Of a stretch of 64,000 bases of DNA, positions 33,182 through 41,987 are shown piece by piece; positions within the stretch are counted from its first letter, which is position 1; every line of letters begins with the position of its first letter. The notes under the pieces were generated by a model. It was not told where the DNA came from. It did not search any database and saw only the letters and a list, made by a program, of their open reading frames with translations. The stretch is from Chryseobacterium sp. CY350 (GTDB lineage Bacteria; Bacteroidota; Bacteroidia; Flavobacteriales; Weeksellaceae). The position numbers and the translations under genes were made by a program. Location: NCBI RefSeq assembly GCF_027945075.1, contig NZ_CP116034.1, forward strand, positions 3,348,001 to 3,412,000, written 5' to 3'.

Positions 33182-34194
33182 AAAAAATAATTGTACTAAC
33201 CTTACTATTTCTAACCTTATTAATCTCTTGTCAAGCAAAAATGGAAAAATATGAATGGCTACCTACAGCTAATGCACCAGAACTTTACCCAACTTACATT
33301 CATAACGGTCATTTTTATTTGGAAGATGGTAAAAGTGTTTATATTCCTACAGCGGGTGTAAATTCTAATGGCTGGGGCAACGATGGTTCTACACATTCCC
33401 AAGGCGAAGACTTAAAAGCACTTCCTGTAAAAATGGATATTACATGGGCATCCTATATGGAGAAGAAATTTTATACAGGCAGTTGGGATATGCCAATAGA
33501 TACCCTAAAAAAACTTTTTGAAAAAGGAACTATAGACTGGCGAACCGGTAAAATTTCAAATTATGATGAAATAATAGTGAACTGTGCGCCTGGTGGCATT
33601 GTGGTGGTTTGGGTCTATGGTGATAGCCAGCAAATAGAAGTGGCACGTTTTCAGGCAAAAGAAACCCATGTCGCCATGGAAGATTTAATTCCTGGTAATC
33701 CAACTCTCTCTTATGAAGAGTATTTTGATATAAAAGAATCAGTTCCTGAAGCCTATGAGAATCTAAAAAAGAAAAGCATCCAATATGATATTTGGGATAT
33801 TTACAGGAAAAAATACAATTGGCGTGCAACAACTGAAATTGAGGGGCATCAATTGATGAACACAGGCTTTAAGATGTTTAATGGGGAAGAAGAAACTATT
33901 TTTAATAAGAATATTATTGAACCCATTAAAGAAAATCCTTTTAAACCAAGAGCTGTACCCAAACAGTTAAATTTTCTTTTTGAAGACAACAAAAAAACTC
34001 AAACCGTTTTTGAAGTCAAACCCTTTGACGAAGAAGAAATCATGGGTTTATTCAGACAAGCAGATCCCGACAAGCCGATAGAAATCATTTTACGCATGAA
34101 GGCAGATTTTAGCAATCGCAGTTTAATTTTCAAACAGGGAGAGAAAGAAATTCCGATCAAAAAAGTTGATTTTGATAATATGTGGGAGTATTAG
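33178..34194 (+). CDS. DUF2931 lipoprotein, probable immunity to the Tle1 effector (copy A)
   Basis: 338 residues with signal peptide and lipobox LISC (Cys19). DUF2931 signatures: KYEWLPTANAPELYPTYIHNGHFYLEDGKSVYIP and WGNDGSTHSQGEDLKALP. Overlaps the effector by 4 bp (ATGA), a classic toxin-immunity arrangement. Lipoprotein immunity proteins are known partners of Tle phospholipases in other bacteria; here the pairing is inferred from gene order. Nearly identical to the second copy at 34395 over most of its length. Confidence 0.8.
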   Translation: MKKIIVLTLLFLTLLISCQAKMEKYEWLPTANAPELYPTYIHNGHFYLEDGKSVYIPTAGVNSNGWGNDGSTHSQGEDLKALPVKMDITWASYMEKKFYTGSWDMPIDTLKKLFEKGTIDWRTGKISNYDEIIVNCAPGGIVVVWVYGDSQQIEVARFQAKETHVAMEDLIPGNPTLSYEEYFDIKESVPEAYENLKKKSIQYDIWDIYRKKYNWRATTEIEGHQLMNTGFKMFNGEEETIFNKNIIEPIKENPFKPRAVPKQLNFLFEDNKKTQTVFEVKPFDEEEIMGLFRQADPDKPIEIILRMKADFSNRSLIFKQGEKEIPIKKVDFDNMWEY

Positions 34195-34202
34195 GATTAA
34201 AA

Positions 34203-34381
34203 AATGCTCGATTTAAAAAACACAAAAGAGGTAGAAAGTTTCAATCTAAAAGTTTATGACCACAATATTGACACGATCAAGAAACAAATACATTCACTGG
34301 AATTCTAAATTTGGAGATATTACCGGGGCTTATTTGCCCAACTACAAAATTGTAGGCAAAACCATTGTTAGATTTCATAAA
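34203..34381 (+). pseudogene. Decayed copy of the Tle1 effector 3' end
   Basis: Aligns with the effector from its codon ~460 on: CTCGATTTAAAAAA, GAGGTAGAAA, TCACTGGAATTCT and GCCCAACTACAAAATTGTAG are all shared. A 2-bp deletion in the middle breaks the frame (the copy reads NIDTIKKQIHSLEF then stops). It is followed by the same junction CCCAACTCATGAAAA that starts the immunity gene. Not translatable as toxin. Confidence 0.85.
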
Positions 34382-34394
34382 TAGAACCCAACTC

Positions 34395-35402
34395 ATGAAA
34401 ATATTAACATTTTTATTATTAATAATTCTAATATCCTGTAAGCCCGAAATGAAAAAATACGAATGGTTACCCACAGCTAATGCTCCCGAATTATATCCAA
34501 CAAGAATCCATGATGGTCATTTTTATTTAGAAGATGGTGGTAGTGTTTATATTCCTACTGCCGCTATTAATCATAATGGCTGGGGCAATGATGGTTCTAC
34601 ACACTCCCAAGGCGAAGACTTAAAAGCACTTCCTGTAAAAATGGATATTACCTGGGCATCTTATATGGAGAACAAATTTTATACAGGCAGTTGGGATATG
34701 CCAATAGATACCTTGAAAAAACTTTTTGAAAAAGGAACTATAGACTGGCGAACCGGTAAAGCTTCAAATTACACTGAAATAATAGTGAACTGTGCGCCTG
34801 GTGGCATAGTCGTGGTTTGGGTCTATGGTGATGATCAGCAAATAGAAGTAGCACGTTTTCAGGCAAAAGAAACCCATGTAGCAATGAAAGATTTTGTGCC
34901 GGGAAATCCAACCATAACACAAGAGAAATATTTTGACAAATCAGAATCGGTTCCTGAAGCTTATGAGAATCTAAAAAAGAAAGGCATCCAATATGATATT
35001 TGGGATATCTACAGGAAAAAATACAATTGGCGTGCAAAAACTGAAATTAAGGGACATCAGTTAATGAATACAGGCTTTAAAATGTTTAATGGAGAAGAAG
35101 AAACTATTTTTAATAAGAATATTATTGAACCCATTAAAGAAAATCCTTTTAAGCCAAGAGCTGTACCCAAACAGTTAAATTTTCTTTTTGAAGACAGCAA
35201 AAAAGCTCAAACAGTTTTTGAAGTCAAACCCTTTGACGAAGAAGAAATAATGGGTTTATTCAGACAAGCAGATGCCGATAAGCCGATAGAAATCATTTTA
35301 CGCATGAAGGCAGATTTTAGCAATCGCAGTTTAATTTTCAAACAGGGCGAGAAAGAAATTCCGATCAAAAAAGTTGATTTTGATAATATGTGGGAGTATT
35401 AG
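34395..35402 (+). CDS. DUF2931 lipoprotein, probable immunity copy B
   Basis: 335 residues from the ATG at 34395 (upstream in-frame sequence is effector remnant). Lipobox LISC (Cys15). The mature part is almost the same as copy A, differing mainly in the first 100 residues (TRIHDGHFYLEDGGSVYIPTAAINHNG) and around 170-190 (FVPGNPTITQEKYFDKSES). It may protect against a variant effector or simply raise immunity dosage. A third effector-tail remnant lies just after it. Confidence 0.8.
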   Translation: MKILTFLLLIILISCKPEMKKYEWLPTANAPELYPTRIHDGHFYLEDGGSVYIPTAAINHNGWGNDGSTHSQGEDLKALPVKMDITWASYMENKFYTGSWDMPIDTLKKLFEKGTIDWRTGKASNYTEIIVNCAPGGIVVVWVYGDDQQIEVARFQAKETHVAMKDFVPGNPTITQEKYFDKSESVPEAYENLKKKGIQYDIWDIYRKKYNWRAKTEIKGHQLMNTGFKMFNGEEETIFNKNIIEPIKENPFKPRAVPKQLNFLFEDSKKAQTVFEVKPFDEEEIMGLFRQADADKPIEIILRMKADFSNRSLIFKQGEKEIPIKKVDFDNMWEY

Positions 35403-35410
35403 GATTACAA

Positions 35411-35460
35411 AGCTTGATTTAAAACGATAAGGATGTAGAGAGTTTTAATTTGAAAAAACA
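35411..35460 (+). pseudogene. Second, shorter remnant of the effector 3' end
   Basis: CTTGATTTAAAACGATAAGG and GTAGAGAGTTTTAATTTGAA align with the same effector stretch (CTCGATTTAAAAAATGCAAA, GTAGAAAATTTCAATTTAAA) and with the first remnant, at the same distance from the preceding immunity stop (TTAGGATTA...). Alignment is lost after about 50 bp. Confidence 0.65.
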
Positions 35461-35587
35461 GGTTAACTTTCATCAGAATCACAAAATGACTACTGATTTT
35501 AAATTTATAAAAATTAAATATGTATAAATTTGAAAAATAATTACTCTTTATAATTACAAAAATCAAATTCTTTTCATATTATTAGGT

Positions 35588-36028
35588 ATGAAAAAGTTAT
35601 CCCAATTTACACTCGCTTGCGCCATAAGTTTTTTATTTCATCAAAGTTTAAATGCTCAAAAAATATCAAAAGTTCAGGATTCTACAAAATATACTATTGA
35701 AAACTGTGTCAATAAATTTGATTTAACCAAAGCGAAAAAGTCCAATTCTGGTTATCAATATTGGTTTGCTGATAAAAAGTTCACCGAAGAAAATACTTTA
35801 AAGATGAGCATTGTACAACCTGGAAAATCTACACATGCGCCACACCGCCATACTGAGGAAGAATTTTTTTACATTCTTGAAGGGAAAGCTTCTTTTTATC
35901 TGAATGGCAAAACGGTGGTAGTGAGTCCGAACACAAGTTTGTACTGCCCGCCCAATTCGGAGCATGGTATAAGTAATGCTGGAGATCAGGATTTGAAATA
36001 TTTGGTGATAAAGAAGGATTTGAAGTAA
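35588..36028 (+). CDS. Secreted cupin-domain protein
   Basis: 146 residues with a signal peptide (LACAISFLFHQSLNAQ). A single cupin barrel: PGKSTHAPHRHTEEEFFYILEGKASFYLNG carries the HxH...E metal motif (HRH and Glu), then PPNSEHGIS supplies the second His. Exported to the periplasm or outside. Function unknown. It stands alone between the vgrG island and the membrane protein genes; there is no sign that it belongs to either locus. Confidence 0.75.
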   Translation: MKKLSQFTLACAISFLFHQSLNAQKISKVQDSTKYTIENCVNKFDLTKAKKSNSGYQYWFADKKFTEENTLKMSIVQPGKSTHAPHRHTEEEFFYILEGKASFYLNGKTVVVSPNTSLYCPPNSEHGISNAGDQDLKYLVIKKDLK

Positions 36029-36064
36029 CACAGATCTGACATTGAGTTTTTGATTTCAAATCAA

Positions 36065-36343
36065 TCAATTACAAAATAGAAATCTCGTGAATAATATTAC
36101 TGTGGTAAGCAGCAGAAGAATAGAAGCATGAAAGATACGGTTTGCTGTTTTTTTTGTTTTAACTTTAACAACAATAATATTTAAAATAATCTGTACTGGT
36201 AAAAAAATAATCATTGTCAGTATTGGCAAAATCCCGCAATGCCAATCTGGTTTATTTTTGTTCAGTATCACGGTTAGGATGAGTAATAAGAGTACGATCA
36301 CTGATACTAAGGTGGAGTAATTCTTCAGGTCTTTTTCGATCAC
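36065..36343 (-). CDS. Small membrane protein, unknown
   Basis: 92 residues from a GTG start that overlaps the stop of the upstream gene (GTGA). Three hydrophobic segments (LVSVIVLLLLILTVIL, ILPILTMIIFLPVQIILNIIVV, ASILLLLTTVILFTRFLF) predict a three-helix membrane protein. No family recognised. Coupled to the interrupted gene upstream, so probably once expressed with it. Confidence 0.5.
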   Translation of the reverse strand: MIEKDLKNYSTLVSVIVLLLLILTVILNKNKPDWHCGILPILTMIIFLPVQIILNIIVVKVKTKKTANRIFHASILLLLTTVILFTRFLFCN

Positions 36344-36825
36344 GGCGTTAATTTTTTGTTCTTTAAAAACTGCTTTATTTCTGCTGATTTTTGCGTCCCT
36401 ATCAATAACCTTTTACCGTCTTTAAAAACCAGTTGAAGTCCGATATTTCCGGAAATGTTGTAAGCTTTTCCTCTTCCAAACATACCAATTCTTAGTCCCC
36501 AACCACTATATTCTGTAATCGGTGAATAGCTTCTGATCGATACTTTCTTAATCTTCTTCCAGGGAAAATATCTATATTGTAGATGAAATGGGAAAAATCT
36601 TACCTGTATTCCCAAATCATCGATTTTAGTTTAAAGTTTAATCATGAAGAACAGTGTGAAAATGATTGCTGTGACCGCAGATGAGGCAATCAATTCTCCG
36701 GTTGAGAAATATTCATGATTATCAATGAAATTATAAATGGTAATTCCTAAAATGAAGATGAGAATAAGCCAAAGCCACCATTGCCTGAACCGTTGTATTT
36801 CGTAAAAGTTGGAATTCTCATTCAT
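36340..36825 (-). pseudogene. DUF6141-type membrane protein interrupted by an in-frame stop
   Basis: Reading leftward from ATG 36825, 64 codons with two TM segments (WWLWLILIFILGITIYNFI and LIASSAVTAIIFTLFFMI) end in TAA at 36633-36631. The same frame continues for 96 codons: LGIQVRFFPFHLQYRYFPWKKI, then SYSPITEYSGWGLRIGMFG and NIGLQLVFKDGKRLLIGTQK. The joined product of ~161 residues has the order and length of a DUF6141-like protein. The downstream part alone would need TTG as start. A nonsense mutation is the simplest reading; readthrough, two-part expression or a base-call error remain possible. Confidence 0.65.
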
Positions 36826-36931
36826 AGGTTTAATTTTATCTCAAAATAGAAAATTTTGTTCAAAAAGTGAACATACTTATGTTTTAAGAAACTTTTAAGG
36901 TTTAAAAATGCTTTTTTATTGATAATATTTA

Positions 36932-36939
36932 TACTTTTG
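36932..36939 (+). promoter_or_regulatory. Possible -7 element before the DUF4861-PL10 pair
   Basis: TACTTTTG matches TAnnTTTG 15 bp before the ATG at 36955, but no TTTG lies at -33 and the leader would be very short. Weak. Confidence 0.3.
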
Positions 36940-36954
36940 AGAAAATAACATTTC

Positions 36955-38139
36955 ATGTTTTTAAATAAAATATTAAAATTTGGGGCATGTTGTGCAATCG
37001 TTTGCATAGCTTCAAATTATGTCGGTGCTCAAACTACAATTCAGGTTAAAAACACCCAGGGTTTTGCCAGAAATGAAGTTGTTTCTGTTTCAACAAAGCA
37101 GTTGAAGGCATTTTTAGGAAAAAATAAAGCGGAAGATTTAAGAATAAAAGATGCCCAAAACCAATATCTTCCCATTCAGTGGATTGATAACGATGGCGAC
37201 GGAAAAAATGACGAACTTCTTTTTCCGGCAAAACTGGATGCCAAGAAAACAAACTCATATACGATTTCAGCTGATGCCAATACACCAGTTCCCGAAAGTA
37301 AACTGACAACTTATTCGAGATTAGTTCCGGAAAGAGTAGATGATTATACGTGGGAGAATGACAAAATTGCTTTCAGAGTGTATGGTCCGAAAGGTCAGGC
37401 AGAAGCTTTGGCAAAAGTAAAAGGAAGTACACTTTCCAGCGGTGTCGATATTTGGCTGAAGAGAACTGAAAAATCCGTGATCAACGAATGGTACAAAGGC
37501 TATCTCACCGATCCGATGTATTATCACAAAGACACAAGAGGTGAAGGCTACGATCCTTATCATGTTGGAGACAGCCGTGGAACGGGAGGAATCGGAATCT
37601 GGAAGGATGAAAAACTACAGGTTTCGCAAAATTTTGTTACTTCAAAAACCATTGCAGAAGGTCCGTTGAGAACTGTTTTTGAACTGACCTATGCGCCGTG
37701 GAGCGAATTTAGCGTGAAAGAAACCAAAAGAATTTCTCTTGATTTAGGTTCAAATTTTTCTAAATTCGAATCGACTTTTGAAGCTGAAAAACCTGTTCCA
37801 AACTATACCATCGGAATTTCTCTGCATAAAAATGAAGGCGAATCTAAGCTGAATGACAAAAACGGATATTACCTGCACTGGGAAAAAATTGATGATGCTT
37901 TTGTTGGTGAAGGAATTGTTGTGGATCCGAAAATCGTTCAGAAATCTGTAGCTTTTAAATCTGAAACCCCCGACCAGAGTAATTTGCTGGTTGTAACAAA
38001 ACCACAAAAGAAACTGACTTATTACGCAGGATTTGCATGGCAGAAAAGCGGACAGATTCAAACTCATGAAGATTGGGAAAATATTCTGCAGAAGCAGGCG
38101 AAAACTGTTGCCAATCCGTTAATTATCACTATTAAATAA
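36955..38139 (+). CDS. DUF4861 family secreted protein (pectin locus)
   Basis: 394 residues with signal peptide (ACCAIVCIASNYVGAQ). DUF4861 features: LPIQWIDNDGDGKNDELLFPAKLDAKK near 75-100, YTWENDKIAFRVYGP, and a beta-sandwich-like remainder. The family recurs in pectin and rhamnogalacturonan loci of Bacteroidota; its reaction is not known to me. A second DUF4861 gene lies at 52831. It precedes a PL10 gene by 6 bp (same unit), and runs convergent to the main PUL strand. Confidence 0.8.
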   Translation: MFLNKILKFGACCAIVCIASNYVGAQTTIQVKNTQGFARNEVVSVSTKQLKAFLGKNKAEDLRIKDAQNQYLPIQWIDNDGDGKNDELLFPAKLDAKKTNSYTISADANTPVPESKLTTYSRLVPERVDDYTWENDKIAFRVYGPKGQAEALAKVKGSTLSSGVDIWLKRTEKSVINEWYKGYLTDPMYYHKDTRGEGYDPYHVGDSRGTGGIGIWKDEKLQVSQNFVTSKTIAEGPLRTVFELTYAPWSEFSVKETKRISLDLGSNFSKFESTFEAEKPVPNYTIGISLHKNEGESKLNDKNGYYLHWEKIDDAFVGEGIVVDPKIVQKSVAFKSETPDQSNLLVVTKPQKKLTYYAGFAWQKSGQIQTHEDWENILQKQAKTVANPLIITIK

Positions 38140-38145
38140 ATTCAA

Positions 38146-39171
38146 ATGATCATAAAATCAAAACTTTCAATTGCTGTATTTTGTCTGGCTTTTTCAGCAG
38201 TTTCGGCACAGGTAAAAGATACTTTAGCCGAAAAAATGATGATCTATCAGCTTCCGAATGGTGGCTGGGGAAAACACATGAGCGACAAAAAAGATGTGGA
38301 TTACAGGAAAAAGATTGATCCTAAACTTTTAAAAATAATTAAAGCCAACGATAATAATCTTGCGACGATTGATAACAATGCGACTTCAAGGGAGATTAAC
38401 GGTCTGATAAAAGCCTACGGAACTACAAAAAATCCGGCGTATCTGAAATCAGCAGAAAAAGGAATTGAATATCTGCTGTCAATGCAGTATGATAATGGCG
38501 GATTTCCGCAATATTTTCCAAATACATCGGTTTACAGAAAACAGGTGACGTACAATGACAATGCGATGATTAATGTGCTGATGATTTTGTACAACATTTC
38601 AGAAGGAAAAGAAGGGTTTGATGTGGTCAGTTCTCAATTAAAGGACAAGTCAAAAGTTGCCTTGCAAAAAGGAATTGCCTGTGTTTTAAAAACTCAGGTT
38701 CTTCAAAACGGAAAGTTATCGATCTGGGCAGATCAGTACAATGAAGTTACTTTGGTTCCTGAGAAAGCAAGAGCTTTTGAACCGATGTCACTGGCTACGG
38801 GAGAATCTGTGAACATTGTCAAATTTCTCATGATGCAGCCTTTAACTCCGGAGATTGAAAAATCAATTAGATTAGCCATTCAGTGGTTTAAAGAAAGCAA
38901 AATTGACGGTTATACCTACAATGTTTCGAAAGAAAGTGATAAAGCAGTCCGTATGTTAAGCAAGAAAGAAGGTTCTGCTGTCTGGGCGAGATTTTATGAT
39001 ATTCCGACGAATAAACCGGTTTTCGGTGACCGTGACGGAAGCGTAAAATTCAATTATGAAGATGTTTCTGAGGAACGCAGAATGGGCTATAGCTGGTACA
39101 ATGAATCTGGTACAAAACTGATTGAAAATGAATTTCCGAAATGGCTGAAGCGAAATAAACTGACCCAGTAA
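38146..39171 (+). CDS. Pectate lyase, PL10 family (PelA)
   Basis: 341 residues with signal peptide (AVFCLAFSAVSAQ). PL10 (alpha/alpha toroid) motifs: LPNGGWGKHMSDKKD near 35, TIDNNATSREINGLIKAY near 85, GIEYLLSMQYDNGGFPQYFP, WADQYNE and RAFEPMSLATGESVNI near 210. Cleaves polygalacturonate by beta-elimination to unsaturated products that feed KdgF. Last gene of the rightward pair, followed by a terminator. Confidence 0.9.
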   Translation: MIIKSKLSIAVFCLAFSAVSAQVKDTLAEKMMIYQLPNGGWGKHMSDKKDVDYRKKIDPKLLKIIKANDNNLATIDNNATSREINGLIKAYGTTKNPAYLKSAEKGIEYLLSMQYDNGGFPQYFPNTSVYRKQVTYNDNAMINVLMILYNISEGKEGFDVVSSQLKDKSKVALQKGIACVLKTQVLQNGKLSIWADQYNEVTLVPEKARAFEPMSLATGESVNIVKFLMMQPLTPEIEKSIRLAIQWFKESKIDGYTYNVSKESDKAVRMLSKKEGSAVWARFYDIPTNKPVFGDRDGSVKFNYEDVSEERRMGYSWYNESGTKLIENEFPKWLKRNKLTQ

Positions 39172-39200
39172 TAAAACAACTGGTAGGTTTAATAAAAAGG

Positions 39201-39232
39201 AAATCCTGACGCATAAAGTGTCAGGATTTTTT
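39201..39232 (+). terminator. Terminator between convergent units
   Basis: AAATCCTGAC (39201-39210) / GTCAGGATTT (39220-39229), 9-nt loop, six T. Ends the PL10 unit; the leftward GH95 gene stops at 39316, 84 bp away. Confidence 0.82.
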
Positions 39233-39315
39233 GTGTTTATCTCCCACAGATTACTCAGGTTTTCACAGACTTCTGTAAGCAATACATTTCGGAAATCTGA
39301 ATAATCTTTGGGAAA

Positions 39316-41790
39316 CTATTTTGCTTCAAAAGTATAAACTTTGCCTTTTTCTGTTTTAAAATCAAACATCTCCGTCTTCGGGACAGCAAAACCTTTCAGC
39401 TCTGCTTTGTCAGATTTTAAAGGTGATTTAATAAGGTTAAGCTGATAGTATTCGTTGATGTTTTCTCCTTTTGATAATGTGAAACTGGTTTTAGATTTTA
39501 AATTTAAACCTTTCGCCACTCTTATTCTCGCATTTCCACCCAAAGCAGATTTAACGGTCAATTTCGTCAGTTTGGAATTTTTCCACTCCATATTGATTTC
39601 AAAACCGCCTCTTGCTTTCAATCCTTTCACAGACCCGTTCGGTAAAGCATCGGGAAGGGCGGGTAATAGATAAATGTATCCGTCATAACTCTGGAGCAAC
39701 ATTTCAGCGATTCCGGAAGTGCAGCCAAAATTTCCATCGATTTGAAACGGCGGATGCGCATCCAAAAGATTCGGATAGGTTCCTCCGGATTCGCCTTTGT
39801 TATCAGTTGGAGCAGGAGATAATTGATCTGAAATCAATTTAAAAGCACGGTTTCCATCCAGTAATCTTGCCCACCAGTTTACTTTCCAACCCATCGACCA
39901 ACCTGTGGATTTATCGCCTCTGTAAGTCATTGAATTTTTTGCGGCTTCCGTTAAATCAGGATTTCTGAAAGGTGAAATCTGTCCTGATGGAAATAAACCG
40001 TACAAATGAGAAATATGTCTGTGCTTGTCATTGGTTCTGTCCATATCAGTCAGCCATTCCTGCAATTGACCGTGTTGCCCGATTTGCATTGGCGGAAGTT
40101 TTGACAAAGCTGATTTCACTTCATCAGACAGGTTTTTATCCTGATTTAAAATTTTTGAAGCATTGATAAAATTATTAAACACATCAAAAACCAACTGATT
40201 ATCCATCGTAGTTCCTGCGGTGATGCTTACGTTTTTAAAGTATTTATTTTCTGGCGACATCGATGGCGAAACCACCAGGTATTTTTTTGAAGGATCCTGT
40301 TGCAAAACGTCTAAATAGAACAATGCACAACCTTTTAAAGCCTCATAATTTTTCTTTAAAAATTCTCTGTCTCCTGTGTATAAGTAATGATTCCAGACGT
40401 GTTGGGTCAGCCACGCTCCGCCCATCGGCCACATTCCGTAAAAACCTCCGTCAACAATTCCTGTAATTCTCCAGAGATCGGTGTTATGATGCATATTCCA
40501 GCCTCTTGCATGGTACATTTCTTTGGCAGATTCTTTTCCAGTCACCGACAAATCCTGGATCATATCAAACAAAGGCTCGTGCATTTCGCTGAGGTTGGTA
40601 TTTTCCGCAGGCCAGTAATTCATTTCGGTATTAATGTTGACCGTGTATTTGCTGTCCCATGAAGGATTAAGCTGATAGTTCCAGATTCCCTGAAGATTGG
40701 CAGGCTGAGTTCCCTGTTGCGATGAGGAAATGAGAAGATAACGGCCAAACTGGAAATATAAAGCCACCAAATCCGGGTCTTGTGAATTTCCAAATTCCTT
40801 GATTCTGACGTCGGTTGTTTTTTGAGCTTGTTCACTTGTTCCAAAATCTAAATTGACACGTTTGAAATATTTCTGGTATTTTTCAATGTGTGCCTTTAAT
40901 TCAGCATCATATTTTTTGTTTAAAGCTGATCTTAAATATTCTGAAACTCTTGCAGCAGGATTTCCGGAAAGATCATTGTACTTTTTAAAATTCGTGGCAA
41001 TGGAAACGTAAACTACAACTTCATCTGCATTGGTAATTTCAAGCTTGTCTTTTGTTGAGGTTAATTTTCCGCCTATTAAAACGGGCACAGCAACGGTTTT
41101 AAAATTAATTTTCCCGGTTTTATTGTCTGCAGAACCACTTGTTCCATTGATCACCAATTGATTTTTTTCTGTGAAAATAGAATTGATTTTATGTGGAGTA
41201 GAAGCATTTAAAGCAAAATTCAGGCTTCCTTTTTTACTGGAAGTTAATTTAATCACCATAACATTATCGGCAAATGAAGAAAAGATCTCGCGCTTAAAAG
41301 TCACGCCATTCACTTCATAAGTAACGGTGCTGACTGCTTTTTCAATATCTAAAGTCCGGTTGTAATTTTTAAAATTTTCATGCCCTTTAAAGTCCAAAAA
41401 CAGATCGCCCATTGTCTGATAAGGCATTCCGTAGTTCAGGTCTTTTGGAGACTGTCTCGGATAGGTTTTATTCGTTAAATCCTGTGCTTTTTCAAACTGC
41501 CCTTCATTGATTAACCGCCGCACTTTCTGAATGCTGTCAAACGTATTTTTGGGAACATTGTTTCCCGGTTCACCGGCCCAGATTGTTTCTTCATTCAACT
41601 GAAGATGCTCCTGAATTGCACCGCCAAAAACCATCGCTCCCAATCTTCCGTTCCCGATCGGTAAAGCTTCATTCCAGTTTTCTGCGGGTTTGCTGTAGGT
41701 AAGTTTTAAATTCTGCTGAGCAAAAGCCGAAACAGAAATGACTGTTCCGCAAGCCAGTATTAAGATTTTATGTTGAATTAGTTTTAGCAT
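39316..41790 (-). CDS. GH95 family alpha-L-fucosidase/alpha-L-galactosidase
   Basis: 824 residues with signal peptide (ILILACGTVISVSAFAQ). GH95 hallmarks: NWNEALPIGNGRLGAMVFGGAIQEHLQLNEETIWAG at 38-75, NLQGIWNYQLNPSWDSKYTVNINTEMNYWPAENTNL in the catalytic toroid, and NLLDAHPPFQIDGNFGCTSGIAEMLLQS near 690. Removes terminal L-fucose or L-galactose from plant side chains, for example from rhamnogalacturonans or xyloglucan. Last gene of the leftward pectin run, 198 bp past an esterase gene with a repeat in the gap. Confidence 0.9.
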   Translation of the reverse strand: MLKLIQHKILILACGTVISVSAFAQQNLKLTYSKPAENWNEALPIGNGRLGAMVFGGAIQEHLQLNEETIWAGEPGNNVPKNTFDSIQKVRRLINEGQFEKAQDLTNKTYPRQSPKDLNYGMPYQTMGDLFLDFKGHENFKNYNRTLDIEKAVSTVTYEVNGVTFKREIFSSFADNVMVIKLTSSKKGSLNFALNASTPHKINSIFTEKNQLVINGTSGSADNKTGKINFKTVAVPVLIGGKLTSTKDKLEITNADEVVVYVSIATNFKKYNDLSGNPAARVSEYLRSALNKKYDAELKAHIEKYQKYFKRVNLDFGTSEQAQKTTDVRIKEFGNSQDPDLVALYFQFGRYLLISSSQQGTQPANLQGIWNYQLNPSWDSKYTVNINTEMNYWPAENTNLSEMHEPLFDMIQDLSVTGKESAKEMYHARGWNMHHNTDLWRITGIVDGGFYGMWPMGGAWLTQHVWNHYLYTGDREFLKKNYEALKGCALFYLDVLQQDPSKKYLVVSPSMSPENKYFKNVSITAGTTMDNQLVFDVFNNFINASKILNQDKNLSDEVKSALSKLPPMQIGQHGQLQEWLTDMDRTNDKHRHISHLYGLFPSGQISPFRNPDLTEAAKNSMTYRGDKSTGWSMGWKVNWWARLLDGNRAFKLISDQLSPAPTDNKGESGGTYPNLLDAHPPFQIDGNFGCTSGIAEMLLQSYDGYIYLLPALPDALPNGSVKGLKARGGFEINMEWKNSKLTKLTVKSALGGNARIRVAKGLNLKSKTSFTLSKGENINEYYQLNLIKSPLKSDKAELKGFAVPKTEMFDFKTEKGKVYTFEAK

Positions 41791-41840
41791 ATTATTTTGT
41801 TAGAAGTGTAAATTAATCATGATTTAAAATATTAAAGCTG

Positions 41841-41950
41841 TCGTCAATTCGAGTGTTTCTTTAAGAAATTAAAGAAAATGGATCGAGAATTTTTCTTGGA
41901 ACTCAACTTCTCGATACGATTTTTTTTCAAAAATCTACTCGAAGTGACGA
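41841..41950. repeat. Nested inverted repeat, intergenic (110 bp)
   Basis: Outer arms TCGTCAATTCGAGT (41841-41854) and ACTCGAAGTGACGA (41937-41950), one mismatch. Inner arms ATCGAGAA (41882-41889) and TTCTCGAT (41908-41915). Non-coding, in the gap before the GH95 gene. Looks like a small interspersed element rather than a terminator. Confidence 0.6.
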
Positions 41951-41987
41951 TGTTGTATCAATAAATTTTTATCCCAAATTTAGATTT

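Larger units (their letters stand above)
32987..35460 (+). repeat. Tandem duplication of effector tail plus immunity gene
   Basis: Anchor sequence CTCGATTTAAAA occurs at 32987 and 34207, and as CTTGATTTAAAA at 35413, spacing 1,220 and 1,206 bp. Each unit begins in the effector 3' end and ends just past a DUF2931 gene, so the third anchor is the scar of a further unit. Confidence 0.8.
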
